Part shown: positions 53,624 through 64,000 of the stretch, one piece after another
Position numbering within the stretch: position 1 is the stretch's first letter
How the letters are laid out: every line of letters begins with the position of its first letter
Source: Agapetus fuscipes
Taxonomy: Eukaryota > Arthropoda > Insecta > Trichoptera > Glossosomatidae
DNA: 64,000 nt
Reading direction: 5' to 3'
NCBI GenBank assembly: GCA_951799405.1
Contig: OX637333.1
Location: 15,623,960 to 15,687,959 of the forward strand
The notes under the pieces: generated by a model
What the model saw: the letters and a program-made list of their open reading frames with translations, nothing else
Told to the model about the DNA's origin: nothing
Databases searched by the model: none
Position numbers and translations under genes: made by a program

Positions 53624-53942
53624 GGGTAACGCCGTTTAAATTTGTACCATAACTGTCGACCGGCAAGATTCAAGAAAACGAAAACATCGTGAGTTAAATT
53701 AAGGTCTATTCAAAATGACGGACAGGTTCGAAAAATTAGGTTTTGTTACATTTCGATGTCTCATTTCTTTTTTCGACGACGAATACAAGATTTTATAGCA
53801 GTTCGTAAACACTGTTCATTAAAAATATAAGAGCACCATTTTGAATGTCATTTTGAATAGACCTTAATTTAATTCACTATGTTTTCGTTTTCTTGAATCT
53901 TGCCGGTCGACAGTTATGGTACAAATTTAAACGTCGATACCC
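53624..53942. mobile_element. Foldback/MITE-like element, 319 bp
   Basis: Near-perfect inverted termini: 53633-53719 matches the complement of 53847-53933 with two mismatches in 87 bp. The outer ends extend to GGGTAACG on the left and CGATACCC on the right. The core of 127 bp is non-coding. A lone copy of the right end (GGTACAAATTT..GGCGATACCC) sits at about 57779-57806. No clear target duplication, so the superfamily is unknown. Confidence 0.85.
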
Positions 53943-54019
53943 ATATTTGGACGACGCTTTAATAAAAATATGAATACGCACATTTAATAACTACCTAAAA
54001 TCGTTCGTTTATTGTATTT

Positions 54020-54240
54020 CAATAAGTTTCCTTGACTTATAGGTTAGTATGAAGCTGACCACTCATACTGTAAAAAATGGTTCACTTTACCAATGTTACC
54101 ATTCTGTCAGGTTAAGTCGGCAAGAGTTGCAGGGTTTATGTTCATTTGAGATTGGGTTTTATATTGTAGGTTCACATGCAGCATGTTTCAGTACGAACTT
54201 AAAGTCTTAAATGCAATATATTTTTGTAATGTAGATTATA
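54020..54240 (-). mobile_element. Helitron-like element, diverged
   Basis: A reverse copy with CCTTGACTTATAGG, GACCACTCATACTG and GCAAGAGTTGCAGGG, ending at TGTAGATTATAGATTAT. Confidence 0.6.
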
Positions 54241-54461
54241 GATTATCATAGATTTAGATAGATAGGCAATGGTTTTTTTGCGTACATTTTTCACAGTATC
54301 CAGCACCGATATAAAAATTAGGTACCTCTGTGGTCCAAATTTCATTTAATCCGTTTAGCCCACAGATCACGGAATAAACCTTTTTGCTATTTTGAATAAT
54401 AAACATCAAACGGTGCATTTAAAATATTAATAGCATGTAGTAAGGTTGATTAGATAGTTTT

Positions 54462-54740
54462 ATGTTTCAATTATCTACTAATTATATTTGTCAATGTTAT
54501 TTGTTAGTCAACCATAAATTAACGGTAAGTAGGTGTATTTTTTTAAACCTACGTGAATACACCTTAATATGGTTACATACGGTAAAGATTGTAAATAAAA
54601 AACCGCCCGACATTACCTTAAACTTGTGCCATTTGAAAAATAATACTGTCAGCAATGATAAAAACATACAATCATTAGAAGAATTAATGGATCTAAGTAA
54701 AAAATATACAACTGACAACATATTCGAATACATACCTTAA
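54462..54740 (+). CDS. Unrecognised 92-codon ORF
   Basis: The last 45 codons (KPPDITLNLCHLKN through YTTDNIFEYIP) have a charged, globular composition, unlike the random frames nearby. This could be a terminal exon or the tail of a transposase. The first half is hydrophobic and unconvincing. I do not recognise it, and no splice site or neighbour supports it. Confidence 0.2.
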   Translation: MFQLSTNYICQCYLLVNHKLTVSRCIFLNLREYTLIWLHTVKIVNKKPPDITLNLCHLKNNTVSNDKNIQSLEELMDLSKKYTTDNIFEYIP

Positions 54741-54839
54741 TAATGCCAAGCTAACTTCCACTCAAAACACTCACGACAAATTCCCGAGTCTGATGTAAAC
54801 GTTGAAAAGATTCTGCCTCCTCAATTAAATCCGGAGGAA

Positions 54840-56340
54840 AATAAGGGGATTCATGGTCACGGCTCAGCTTAAATGAAACCTGACCTGCTGGAAAAACTCC
54901 CTTTGAAAAGGGAACAATCCTTCTTCACGGTTCAACTGAAGTGAAACCAGTCAATTCACCCTTAGGTGAAAATTATAAGATTATGGCCAATAATCTTGAT
55001 GCATTTGTGTGATCGTCTATTTTACGGTTATGACCCCTCGATGTGCGATAGGTAGAAACAGAACGTTGTGTCATTTTTTGTTTTACTGTCTCAAAACCTA
55101 CCTTTGTAGTGGACCCAAATTCTTTAATGATGGTGAGGATGAATACAGATGTGCCTAGCTTAATAATATTTTAATTAATTTAATTAACTAGCCCAAAAGT
55201 TACAATGCCGAATTATGCACGATTTTGCATTCGCGTAGTAGCGCGTTCGATTTTATTTCTGACAAAATTCCGCGAGATTCGTTTATTTAAAATCTGACGC
55301 CAGTTAATGCAGATGAATTTATTTCAAAGACAAGTACAATAATAACAGCTCAATTAAACAGGAAATAATCAAACATCAATTGAATAATAGTTATTTGGTT
55401 AGTATTGTTTTAGCAAAATTAAAGAAAATATGGTTTGATCTTTTCTGCTTCTTTCTCTCCCTGCGCCGTAGTTCCAACCAGCGGTTGTAAACATTTCTCG
55501 CCCCAAGATCACTTACCTTTCGTGGATTCTCTTTGCTGTGGAAGAATTTCATTAGTGTGTTTTAGGAAGGGATTGATTTTAATAACTGGTACGACAAACC
55601 GGCCCAGTAGAAGATGACTCCCTTCACCCCAGCTTCCTTGTAAATGGGATTCCTCATTTGCTCGTAAGCAAGAGAGACCCAAAATCGAAGAAAGCTCATC
55701 TTCCTCTTTCCTCCAAGAATTTAACAGGTTGGCCCCACGGCCTGGTCCTTTCAGACCACGGGAAGGATATTTTAGAAGGGACTGGCCCTAACCTTACTCC
55801 GCGTCATGAAATAACCGAACGCCAAAAACAATGAATGGAGACTTTTTAAAACTCGATCGCCATGTCGAGGCTCGCACTGTATTTTTGGTGTCAGAATCCA
55901 GCAGGAACTAGGTGTTGTGATGTTGGAATGACGTCAGTTGACTCCAGCCCATAACAGAGGAACAATGGAAGCTATATCCAAGTCATGATACAAGTCTGGT
56001 AGTAACCTCGTCCCTCGTTCAGTGATGATGTTGAGGACGCAGATAACCATGGCCGAAGGAGAGGTCAAGCTATGAACCAAAGGAAACATAGGACGTGCTC
56101 CGGAGCATGGCTCCTTGTCAGTCAACATTGGATTTATAGTTTTGATGGAAAGTTGTGGAAGCCGAAAGCTTTCACCTCCAACACAATGCGAACTCCTTCA
56201 TAGCAGCAAAAAGAACCGTTAGGTTCCGGTATTTCAGATATTAAGCAAACAGCGTTCAATTCTTTCTGACACAGGTGTTTTGTGAGAGAGAAGGTGTGTT
56301 TGTTAGTAACTGCAAGGCTGTGGAAAAAGACAACAATTTA
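54840..56340. repeat. Degraded relative of repeat R and unassigned flank
   Basis: 54995-55125 is a diverged copy of repeat R (GTGTGATCGTCTA, ACAGAACGTTGTGTCATTTT). The following 1.2 kb has the same mixed composition as the interior of the element at 32586-34278, but I could not align it by eye. Confidence 0.45.
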
Positions 56341-57700
56341 TAAGCATTTCAGGACATTTGCGCCCCTTGATTGAAAGCTATGTTGAATTCACTCCTTTTG
56401 ACCTGAAAGAAAACATTTTATTTACAGTACGAAATGTAATTTTTAAGATCGGAGTACTCGGCGACAGCAGTCTCTCGGACTGAAACATAGGCAACAAATC
56501 ATTTTCAAAATGTGAAGATTGAATACATTTTAGAACGCAAGTTATTTAGATTAGTTTAGTGTGTTAGAAAATAATTTGAAATCTCTCATCCTTCTGCGAA
56601 GCAGCTCAGTTAACTATGTGTTTACGCGGATTAATGAATTTGATTATTAAATTATTAAATGCGCCTTCCCGTTCAGCAACCACTGGTTTAATTTTATTTA
56701 ATCCAAAATTCAATCGAAAAGTTATTTTTACGTTCGAAAGTTTGAGAATCACTGCGATTTACGGAAATTACATATTTAGCATACTTTAGTTTTAGACACC
56801 ACACATGAAAAATACACTCCCGGAATATTATGTCGACAAATATTTTATTATTATTAAAACCACGTAAATACTTATTCTCCCTCAAATTCCGAACGAACGA
56901 TTCGCGGCGTCTTTATTAAGAGAAAAATCTTTTTAGTCTATTTAAATTTTCTTCCGAATTAAAAACCGATTTTAATTTAAATATTTTGTTTCGCATTCGT
57001 TTAGCCCAGATTTAAGTCTCTTGCAAGCACGTGCTCCCAAGCTGACTGTCCCGATCCGAAATCCCATTCCTTTCTCCCGGTGATCTAGCGCTCTTGCATC
57101 CCCCTTCCAGAACTTAAATAGTCCCATAGAAAAAAAATACGTATGGACTAGAAAAATCTTCCTACACATGTTTGATACGCCCACATGTATAGGAACTTCA
57201 ATTATTTTATTTTATTTTTGATGAAAAGCTTGATTCATCACAACGTTCTCAGAAGAAAATGAAGGTATCGAATGAGTTATTTTGTGTTGTCCACACTGCA
57301 TCAAAGAGTTACCATACGTGAACAAATACTTAGGATTGCAAGATTTTTGTCAGTTCCAATGGAATTGGTAACATACTAAAAGAAAAATTTCGGAGCCAAA
57401 AATGAAGACAACCCTTAGCAATCAATATTTCGTGTTTAAATAAGTAAATATTATTTTGGCTAGTACAAAAAATGAAAGATACGTTACTAAGGTATATGCA
57501 AAAATACTCAACTTTAAAAACGTTTGACTATTTTGATCGTATCATGCCATCAAAGGGTCAAAAACGGGTTGCGGACATGTAAAATGTGTATGGGAATGGA
57601 AAAAAGGCGTTTTTGTTTTATTTTTTAATTACATCGCCACTTAATGCTTTTGCAGTTTTTTTTTGTATTTCGATACGTTTTTTATTTACTTTACTCTGAT
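56341..57700. other. Unannotated AT-rich region
   Basis: No gene or clear element boundary seen. Short ORFs here have random composition. Confidence 0.4.
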
Positions 57701-57778
57701 AATTTTAGAATTTAGTAGATATCACCAGTTTTTATGAAAAAGCTGAAAATCATTAGGGGACACACGCACAAGACAAAA

Positions 57779-58184
57779 GGTACAAATTTCGACGGCGATA
57801 CCCTTCTACGATTTTCTTTAATTTTTTGAGTAATCGTAATTATACTAGTGCTATGTAACAACAATAATTGTAACAAAAATAACTGTTGCCTCATAATTTT
57901 CTTTGTTTTGGGGGCTGCCATACAAGATTTTTTTTTTTTTAATTTCTCGGCAGAGAAAGGGTTAAGCAAAAAATAATGTTGCACAATTGAAAAGCTCTTA
58001 TATAAACCTACATACATTAATTATTACTCTTTTCAAAAAAATATTATATAGTATAGCCACCATACAAAGTGACAAATTTCCATACAAAAAATAATTTGAA
58101 TATTTTTGGTAGCAAAACGTCTAATACCCATAAATAAACCAACATAACAATTTACTCAAACAAGTGCAATGTTACAACAATAAC
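57779..58184. repeat. Foldback end plus copy of the 304-bp repeat
   Basis: It starts with a solo foldback terminus (57779-57806), then resumes the CTACGATTTTCTTTA and TTTGTTTTGGGGGCTGCC repeat seen at 51508-52160, up to the LTR at 58185. Confidence 0.6.
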
Positions 58185-58778
58185 TGGAGGGGCAAGGTGT
58201 AAGTTTTGCCCCTCAGTGGAGTATATAAATACAAAAAAACAACAAATGCAGAAACTGTAACGTATTCTCCAATGCGAGATATGAAATACATAGATATAGT
58301 GCCTATGGTATTTTCTCTCTCAAACAAAAGCCAACCTTCAATAGGTGGCTTTCAATGTTGGACGACTTTCCCGTACCAAAGAAGCGAAAATCAAAGGACC
58401 GCACTCACCTCAAATTGTGCTCTGCTGGTCCAAGATGATGCTCGTTTTCTCAGGATCCTGTGGTGCTGAGCTCTGTTCACAAACTGCCACACTTGCAAGT
58501 TATATGTAAAACAATCACACTCACTCACAGATTTTTACGGTTAAATTTCAAATCGGTCGAGAGACATATAAAAACGTGTCTACTTGCGAACACGACGGAA
58601 ATGGAAGTCACCAATCCATTGCTAGTTTCACGTCGCTCAGTCAAAAAAAGTTGATATTGCCATCTTGCGATTTATTTGCACTTTTATTTCAGTTTGCAAC
58701 AGACCAAATGACAATTCGCTTCTTAGACTAATTAATTAAAAATAAAACAGATGACGCTCAATTGTGCGTCACCATACA
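58185..58778 (-). repeat. 3' LTR of the second BEL/Pao element
   Basis: 594 bp with minus-strand ends TGTATGG...CCCCTCCA. Next to its inner edge the minus strand reads GCAAAGGGGGG, a good polypurine tract. The five bases outside are ATAAC, the candidate target duplication; the partner lies beyond the window. Short dyads (TGACGC/GCGTCA and GAGGGGCAA/TTGCCCCTC) sit near both edges. Confidence 0.75.
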
Positions 58779-59121
58779 CCCCCCTTTGCAAAGACTTAAA
58801 GTTAAAAGCTTTGCAACACAAACCAGATATTCAAAGAAACCATGTCGATTTTTACAAACAATATTCGAGAAATGATATATAGGTATAATTACAATCAATG
58901 TTTGAAAATCTTAAACTAGAGAAACTTAATATAATTAATATAATAAGTATGCCTACAAGTAAGCAGGTTAGACACAAAAATACTTAAGCCAATATAATAA
59001 GCTAGATTTAACATGTTCTAACAGATAAGCTTAGTAGTAAAGCATAAGATTAGTTCTAAACATGGTAAATATGTACAATGGTAGAGATCTACTAACTCAG
59101 TAGACGAAATTAAATAGTAAT
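58779..59121 (-). other. 3' untranslated part of the BEL/Pao element
   Basis: AT-rich sequence between the polyprotein stop and the polypurine tract at 58779-58789. No ORF. Confidence 0.6.
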
Positions 59122-62100
59122 CTATTGTGTCGGCAATGGGTAGAGTTTGACGACCGGACGTTTGTAAAAACCTTGCTCAGTCTTTACTGTGGCTACTCGA
59201 ATCACGCCATCATCCCCAGGGAAAACCTTGGTGATGATTCCCAGAGGCCAGGACAAAGGAGGAGCGTCCTCTTGCCCAATCAGTACAACAGTCCCTACCT
59301 GAATTGCATTAACATCGGTTTGCCATTTTTGTCTGACCTGCAAAGTGTGCAGGTATTCTACCCTCCATCGCTTCCAGTAAGATGACACGATTTGATCCAG
59401 GAGATTTTTACGCTGAGTGAGATTAACTGGTGTGTCAGGTAGCTCAGAAGCAGGCAGATGTTTTAAGGGAGTGGACATCAAGAAATGCGCAGGAGTTATA
59501 ACGTCAGGGTGAGGATCAGAACTGATGACACTTAGTGGTCTAGAATTCATGATACTCTCGATTTGAGTCAACACCGTTTGCATCTCCTCATATGTGAGCA
59601 ACTGATTCCCTATCACTCGATACAGATGAGTTTTCAAACTCTTAATATTTGATTCCCATAAAGCTCCGAAGTGAGGAGCTCGAGGGGGAATCATTTTCCA
59701 CTCTATTTTATACGCCTCAAGTTCTCGCTTCATTCGGACATTATGCTGTGAATTTTGTAAAAGATTATATATCTCATCTAATTGGACACGAGCCCCAACA
59801 AAATTTGTACCGTTGTCCGAATACATAAAGGAAACTGGCCCACGACGAGAGATAAAACGCTTAAATGCAGCTATAAAACAGGCACTCGACAGATCAGTTG
59901 CGAGCTCAATATGCACCGCCTTGGTCACTAGACAAACAAACAGGCAGATATATGCCTTTTGAGCATGTTGTCCACGTCGTCGCGTAAGAAGTATTTTTAA
60001 AGGCCCAGCATAATCTACCCCCGTATGCACAAATGCTTTAGCTTCTGCTATGCGACAGGCAGGCAAGTCCGCCATCTTTGGCGTAGGATGCGACGGGTTC
60101 ACTCGGAAGCAAATATTGCATTTACGAGTTTGTGCTCGTATAACGGTTCTGGCATCCAATATCCAAAACCTTTGTCGTATGATAGACATCAAAAGTCCTG
60201 GACCGGTATGACAGTTGGATTCGTGAAAATGTTTAATTATTAAGTTCACCACTGAGTCATGTTTCGGAAGTAAAGCTGGATGTCTAGCTTCAAAGGGTAA
60301 ATCAGACCGTGAAAGCCGACCTCCAACTCGTAACGTACCTTCCTGATCCAGAAAAACCGATAAATTACGCAGTTTTTTCGATGGTAACTTGTTATCTTTT
60401 ATCAACTTAATGTCGTCCGAGAAATGAACAGTTTGTATTGTCTGTATTAACTTAACTTCAGCATGGGACATGCATTCAATAAAATGCAACAGTGATTTAA
60501 ATTTATTTATAAAGCGAAGAATGTAAACTGTAATTCGAATTAATTTATTCCACGAAGAAGTTCGTTGTGCTAAGTCATATAAAATCATAGAGTCGACATG
60601 TACTACAATGGCTGTCAGTACAGTTGCCTGTTCAGGAATTTCTAACGCATCGGACGAGGAGAATCTTTGAATCGGCCATTCATCCGAAGGGCGTTGAAGC
60701 CACAGTGGACCATTCCACCATAAACTATGATAAATTAATTGAGATGGTAACATACCACGTGAAACACAGTCGCTTGGGTTCTCGTCCCCTGAGATGTGAT
60801 AAAAGTTCTGAGGGGGTAAATTCTCCTGACACTGAGCGACTCTATTTCCTACAAAAATTGACCAACGATATGGAGAAGAGCAAATCCAAGCCAACGCAAT
60901 CGTTGAATCAGAAAAAGCATATACATCAGTTATATGAATCCGATCACGATACATCTCGATCACAAGTTTTAACATCTTTGACAATAAAACAGCAGCGCAC
61001 AACTCTAAACGTGCTAATGTCGTAATCTTGGTGGGAGATACCTTAGATTTTGAGCACAACAACCTGACAGAAATATTTCCATCCATGTCAGTTGTATGTA
61101 CATATATGACACAACCGTAACCATTCAGACTAGCATCACAAAAACCTACTAATAATACTTTGGTTGAGCTAGTCACACCGATGTGCCTAGGAATTTTTAA
61201 AGTAGCGAGCAACGGAAGTTCTTGTGTTATACTCGAAAAACGTCGAATTATAGCATCAGGCGGAGAGTCATCCCAACCGATATTGGCACGCCATAGCTCT
61301 TTGATGAGAAGCTTTGCAGCCAGTATAACTGGTGCGACTAAGCCCAAAACATCGAACAAACGAGCTACAACTGACAAAATAGATCGCTTCGTGCATTTTT
61401 GCTGAGAGTCATTCGAAGTAAACAAGAAATTATCCTTAACTGGATCCCAAGACAACCCTAATACTTTTAAAGTTACGCCTTTATCATCATCAAATTTTAT
61501 GGAACCTCTATGTGAGTTAGGAAGACTATCTAATAGATAAGATGAATTGCTTGACCATTTCACCAGATCCATGCCACCATACTTGAACAAAGCTACGAGA
61601 TCTTTTGCCAGAGAAACAGCCGAAGCCTCATCTGCCACTGACTGAACCAGGTCATCCATATAAAACCTAGCTCCAGCTACTTTGGCGGCTTCCGGAAAAC
61701 GTTCAGCCATGTCCAATGCCAACTGACGCACAGATCGCATGGCCAAGAAAGGACTACACTTTAATCCAAATGGAACCCTATTAAATTGAAAGGTTCGAAC
61801 TTTCTCCTTTTCAGAAAAACGAAATAATATTCTCAAATATCTACGGTGGTCAACAAATACACCAACCTGCAAATACATCTGCTGTACATCTGCTGTCATC
61901 GCGACAGGAAACAGCCTAAAATCTAATAAAAGGAGAAACAAATCAGCCTGTAAATTTGGCCCAGAATGTAGTACATCATTGAGTGACAACCCAGTATGCG
62001 TTTTCGCACTAGCATCTAAAACAATGCGAGGCATAGGTTTGTCTTGACGCACTACAGCGTGGTGAGGAATATAATATCCATGTTCACCAATATCTGACTC

Positions 62101-64000
62101 TGCCACTTCAGAGAGATATCCCTTTTGAATATAGTCATTTATTACCGAATTATAATTCTCCTGCAGACTCGGTAACTGCTTAAACTTTCTTTCTAATAAC
62201 AAGAAACGCCGATATGCAGTATTTCGTGAGTTGCCCAAATTTTCAGGATCAGCACAAAGGGGTAGAGCAACAGAGTAACGACCTTCCTCGTCTTTAGTCA
62301 CAGAAGATACAAAGGAGTTTTCGCACGCTGTCTCATCTGGACTTAAGAACTTTTTCACTGGGATTTCTTCCAACTCCCAGAACTTGTGTAATAATAAATC
62401 CGCATCCTTTACAGCCAATGCAGAAAAAGATTCGTGACAAATGTCTGCAGCTGAAACACTCTTTGGACAATCTCCCATCAATACATAGCCAAAGGACGTC
62501 AATAATGCAGGTGGCGCTTTCGACTTTGACTCTATCATTTTTCCCAAATAAATAAAAGGGAATAGTTGTGCTCCCAACACAATGTCAACAACTCCAGGGA
62601 CATTCCAGAATAAATCGGCCATTGAAATGTCCTTTAAATAAGTCATATCACTGTTATCAATGTACCTAGAAGGTAACTGATCCGTGATCTGATCCACCAC
62701 TAACGCGTTAATCTTGTAAGTATTTTGAGGATTGTACCTCGATTGTATTTCAAAATTGACACATCCATGTATCGGTCGTGCAGAAAGACCGATTCCTCTA
62801 ATTACTGAATTATTTAGAGGAACAATATGTAAATTCATATTTCTACAACATTCTAATGTTATCAAATGGTTTTGAGAACCATTATCAACAAGACATCTAA
62901 CTATCATCTTATTTTTCTTGCAATTTGACCATGCAAAAACCTGTGCCGTAGCCAACAGCACCGTGCTCGCATTCAGCCGAGCATTTGCACTTAAAGAAAC
63001 CGAGGGTACACCCGACCCTTGCATATCATCACCTGAGTGCGACAGCCGATGTCCCTGCTCAGCATTCTTGACTACTCGTCTGGCCTTATTCTCATTGTCG
63101 TCAAAATGCAGAAGGGTATGATGCCCCTTATGACAAATTTGACAAGTTCCTGTCTCAGTACAATGAGACCAGTGGGCAACACTCAAACAACGAACGCAAC
63201 CCCGTTTTGATTTAATAAATTCATACCTTTCCTTAGGAGAATAGCTCTTAAATTTCACACATTTATGTAATTTATTATGGTCGTTTCGTTTACACAAAAC
63301 GCAAAAGAGAGTGTCCCCAGTAGACACTCTACCACTTGCGAGGAACGCACGACCACTTACAGATTTTGTCGTATTATTCCTCACGCGTGTATTCGAATGG
63401 CAAGCTTCAGAAACCGACTTCGATTCATTTACGTGCGATCTTTCCAAAATTTTGACCTGTTGTTGAACAAAACTGATAAGATTCTGACAAGAAGGTATTT
63501 CGATGTCTTTCAGCGAAAGCTCGAAGGCCATAACTGTAGACGAATTCAATTTACGCAAAGCGCAATTAAATAAAAGAAAATCTCCCACATCCGCAATACC
63601 TAATTGTTTTAATGCTGCAATGGAAGCGGCGTACTTCTCAATAAAGGCATCAAGACCGGCAGCCGTGTGATCGGCCTTCTTTAAATCAAGGATATTATTT
63701 ATGTAATATGTTCCTAGCGCACGTTTATCCTGATATTTTTTTAACAAGACTGTCCCAGACCACGTTATAGGTTTCCGCTGACGGTACAATTCCCGAAAAT
63801 ATGTTCGCTGCCTTTCCCGTCAAGTTGCCTGTTAAATATTGTACTCTTTGGGCGTCTGACAACCCTGTATTTAGATGGACGTTTGCCTTAAAGGATTAAA
63901 AAAATCGTGACCAATTTTTTGGATTCCCATCAAACAAAGGAATTTGTATGGGTGGTAATTTCACCTCATATCTAGGCCCACTTTGAGTCGATACATGTGG
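59122..64000 (-). CDS. Second BEL/Pao Gag-Pol polyprotein, 5' end outside the window
   Basis: The frame 59122-63789 is open for 1555 residues. Zinc clusters (CVLCK..C, CVRCL, CQICHKGHH) lie at about 160-226, the DUF1758 protease with LVDNGSQ near 298, and reverse transcriptase with the catalytic YMDD near 710. RNase H follows, then integrase: an H2C2 site, VGVDYAG near 1258, SDNGTNF near 1326 and LWESN near 1378. A DUF5641-like tail ends YPLPTQ. Upstream of 63789 the gag continues in another frame (IPLFDGNPKNWSRFF, LTGNLTGKAANIFSGIVP), so the apparent start there is not real. The frame change falls in an A7 run at 63735-63741, and a TAA lies in a T-run near 63900. Gag is therefore broken in this copy unless these are assembly errors. 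The protein differs widely from the one at 184-5175, so two BEL lineages are present. Confidence 0.9.

Noticed and set aside
37260..64000. Further PANK exons
   Set aside because: I scanned for the expected GNLHFIRFP and later conserved segments on the + strand and found none.

Overview
The window is eukaryotic, almost certainly insect, and best fits Lepidoptera. It is AT-rich, full of short TACCTA/GTAGGT motifs, and built almost wholly of insect-type mobile elements: BEL/Pao and Ty3/gypsy LTR elements, LINEs of at least three lineages, Helitrons and foldback elements. The only host gene I can support is a pair of spliced exons of a pantothenate kinase (PANK) gene on the + strand. Their GC-rich codons stand out from the AT-rich surroundings. 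The order-level assignment rests on general sequence style, not on a diagnostic gene.

Layout. 1-6.4 kb: a BEL/Pao polyprotein (minus) with a 4 x 134-bp tandem repeat just upstream of its start. 6.4-10 kb: a LINE 3' end, a perfect 38-bp hairpin, a decayed coding fragment, three tRNA-like relics, and a 15-bp minisatellite fused to a LINE reverse-transcriptase tail, from which it seems to have grown. 11.3-15.4 kb: Helitron-like elements and a broken Jockey-type LINE. 15.4-23.7 kb: a Ty3/gypsy element (minus) with open gag and pol. It is joined head to head to an inverted second 3' end, so about 1.27 kb is repeated in opposite orientation at both ends. 23.7-28 kb: a 143-bp tandem repeat, dispersed repeats, and an RTE-like LINE interrupted by a Helitron-like element. 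28-31.3 kb: a second, pol-less relative of the gypsy element (gag, leader, one LTR), itself hit by a tiny LINE tail. 31.3-34.5 kb: a 1.69-kb TG...CA element with 4-bp target duplication, nested in an old LINE. 34.8-37.2 kb: the two PANK exons, with a LINE in the intron between them. 37.2-46.9 kb: sparse intronic or intergenic DNA, Helitron-like copies, an L2/CR1-type LINE, and a fragmented Helitron Rep/helicase gene. 47-58 kb: long repeat blocks, a tandem Helitron-like array of about 411-bp units, and a foldback element. 58.2-64 kb: a second BEL/Pao element with its 3' LTR; its 5' end runs off the window.

Most notable: the gypsy Pol carries an extra C-terminal region that reads as a macro (ADP-ribose-binding) domain followed by a CCCH zinc finger, and its Gag begins with a SAP-like motif and a coiled coil. 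None of this belongs to the standard gag-pol plan. The macro domain seems to lack the two catalytic residues of its closest-looking relatives, which would suggest binding without hydrolysis.

The mobile elements do not form a pathway together. They are layered insertions, and nesting gives their relative order: Helitron-like copies cut into the RTE-like LINE and the Helitron Rep gene, the gypsy composite cuts a Helitron-like element, and a LINE tail cuts gag of the second gypsy relative. The two LTR polyproteins at 184-5175 and 15922-21512 are open and look youngest. No rRNA gene, CRISPR array or bacterial feature is present.
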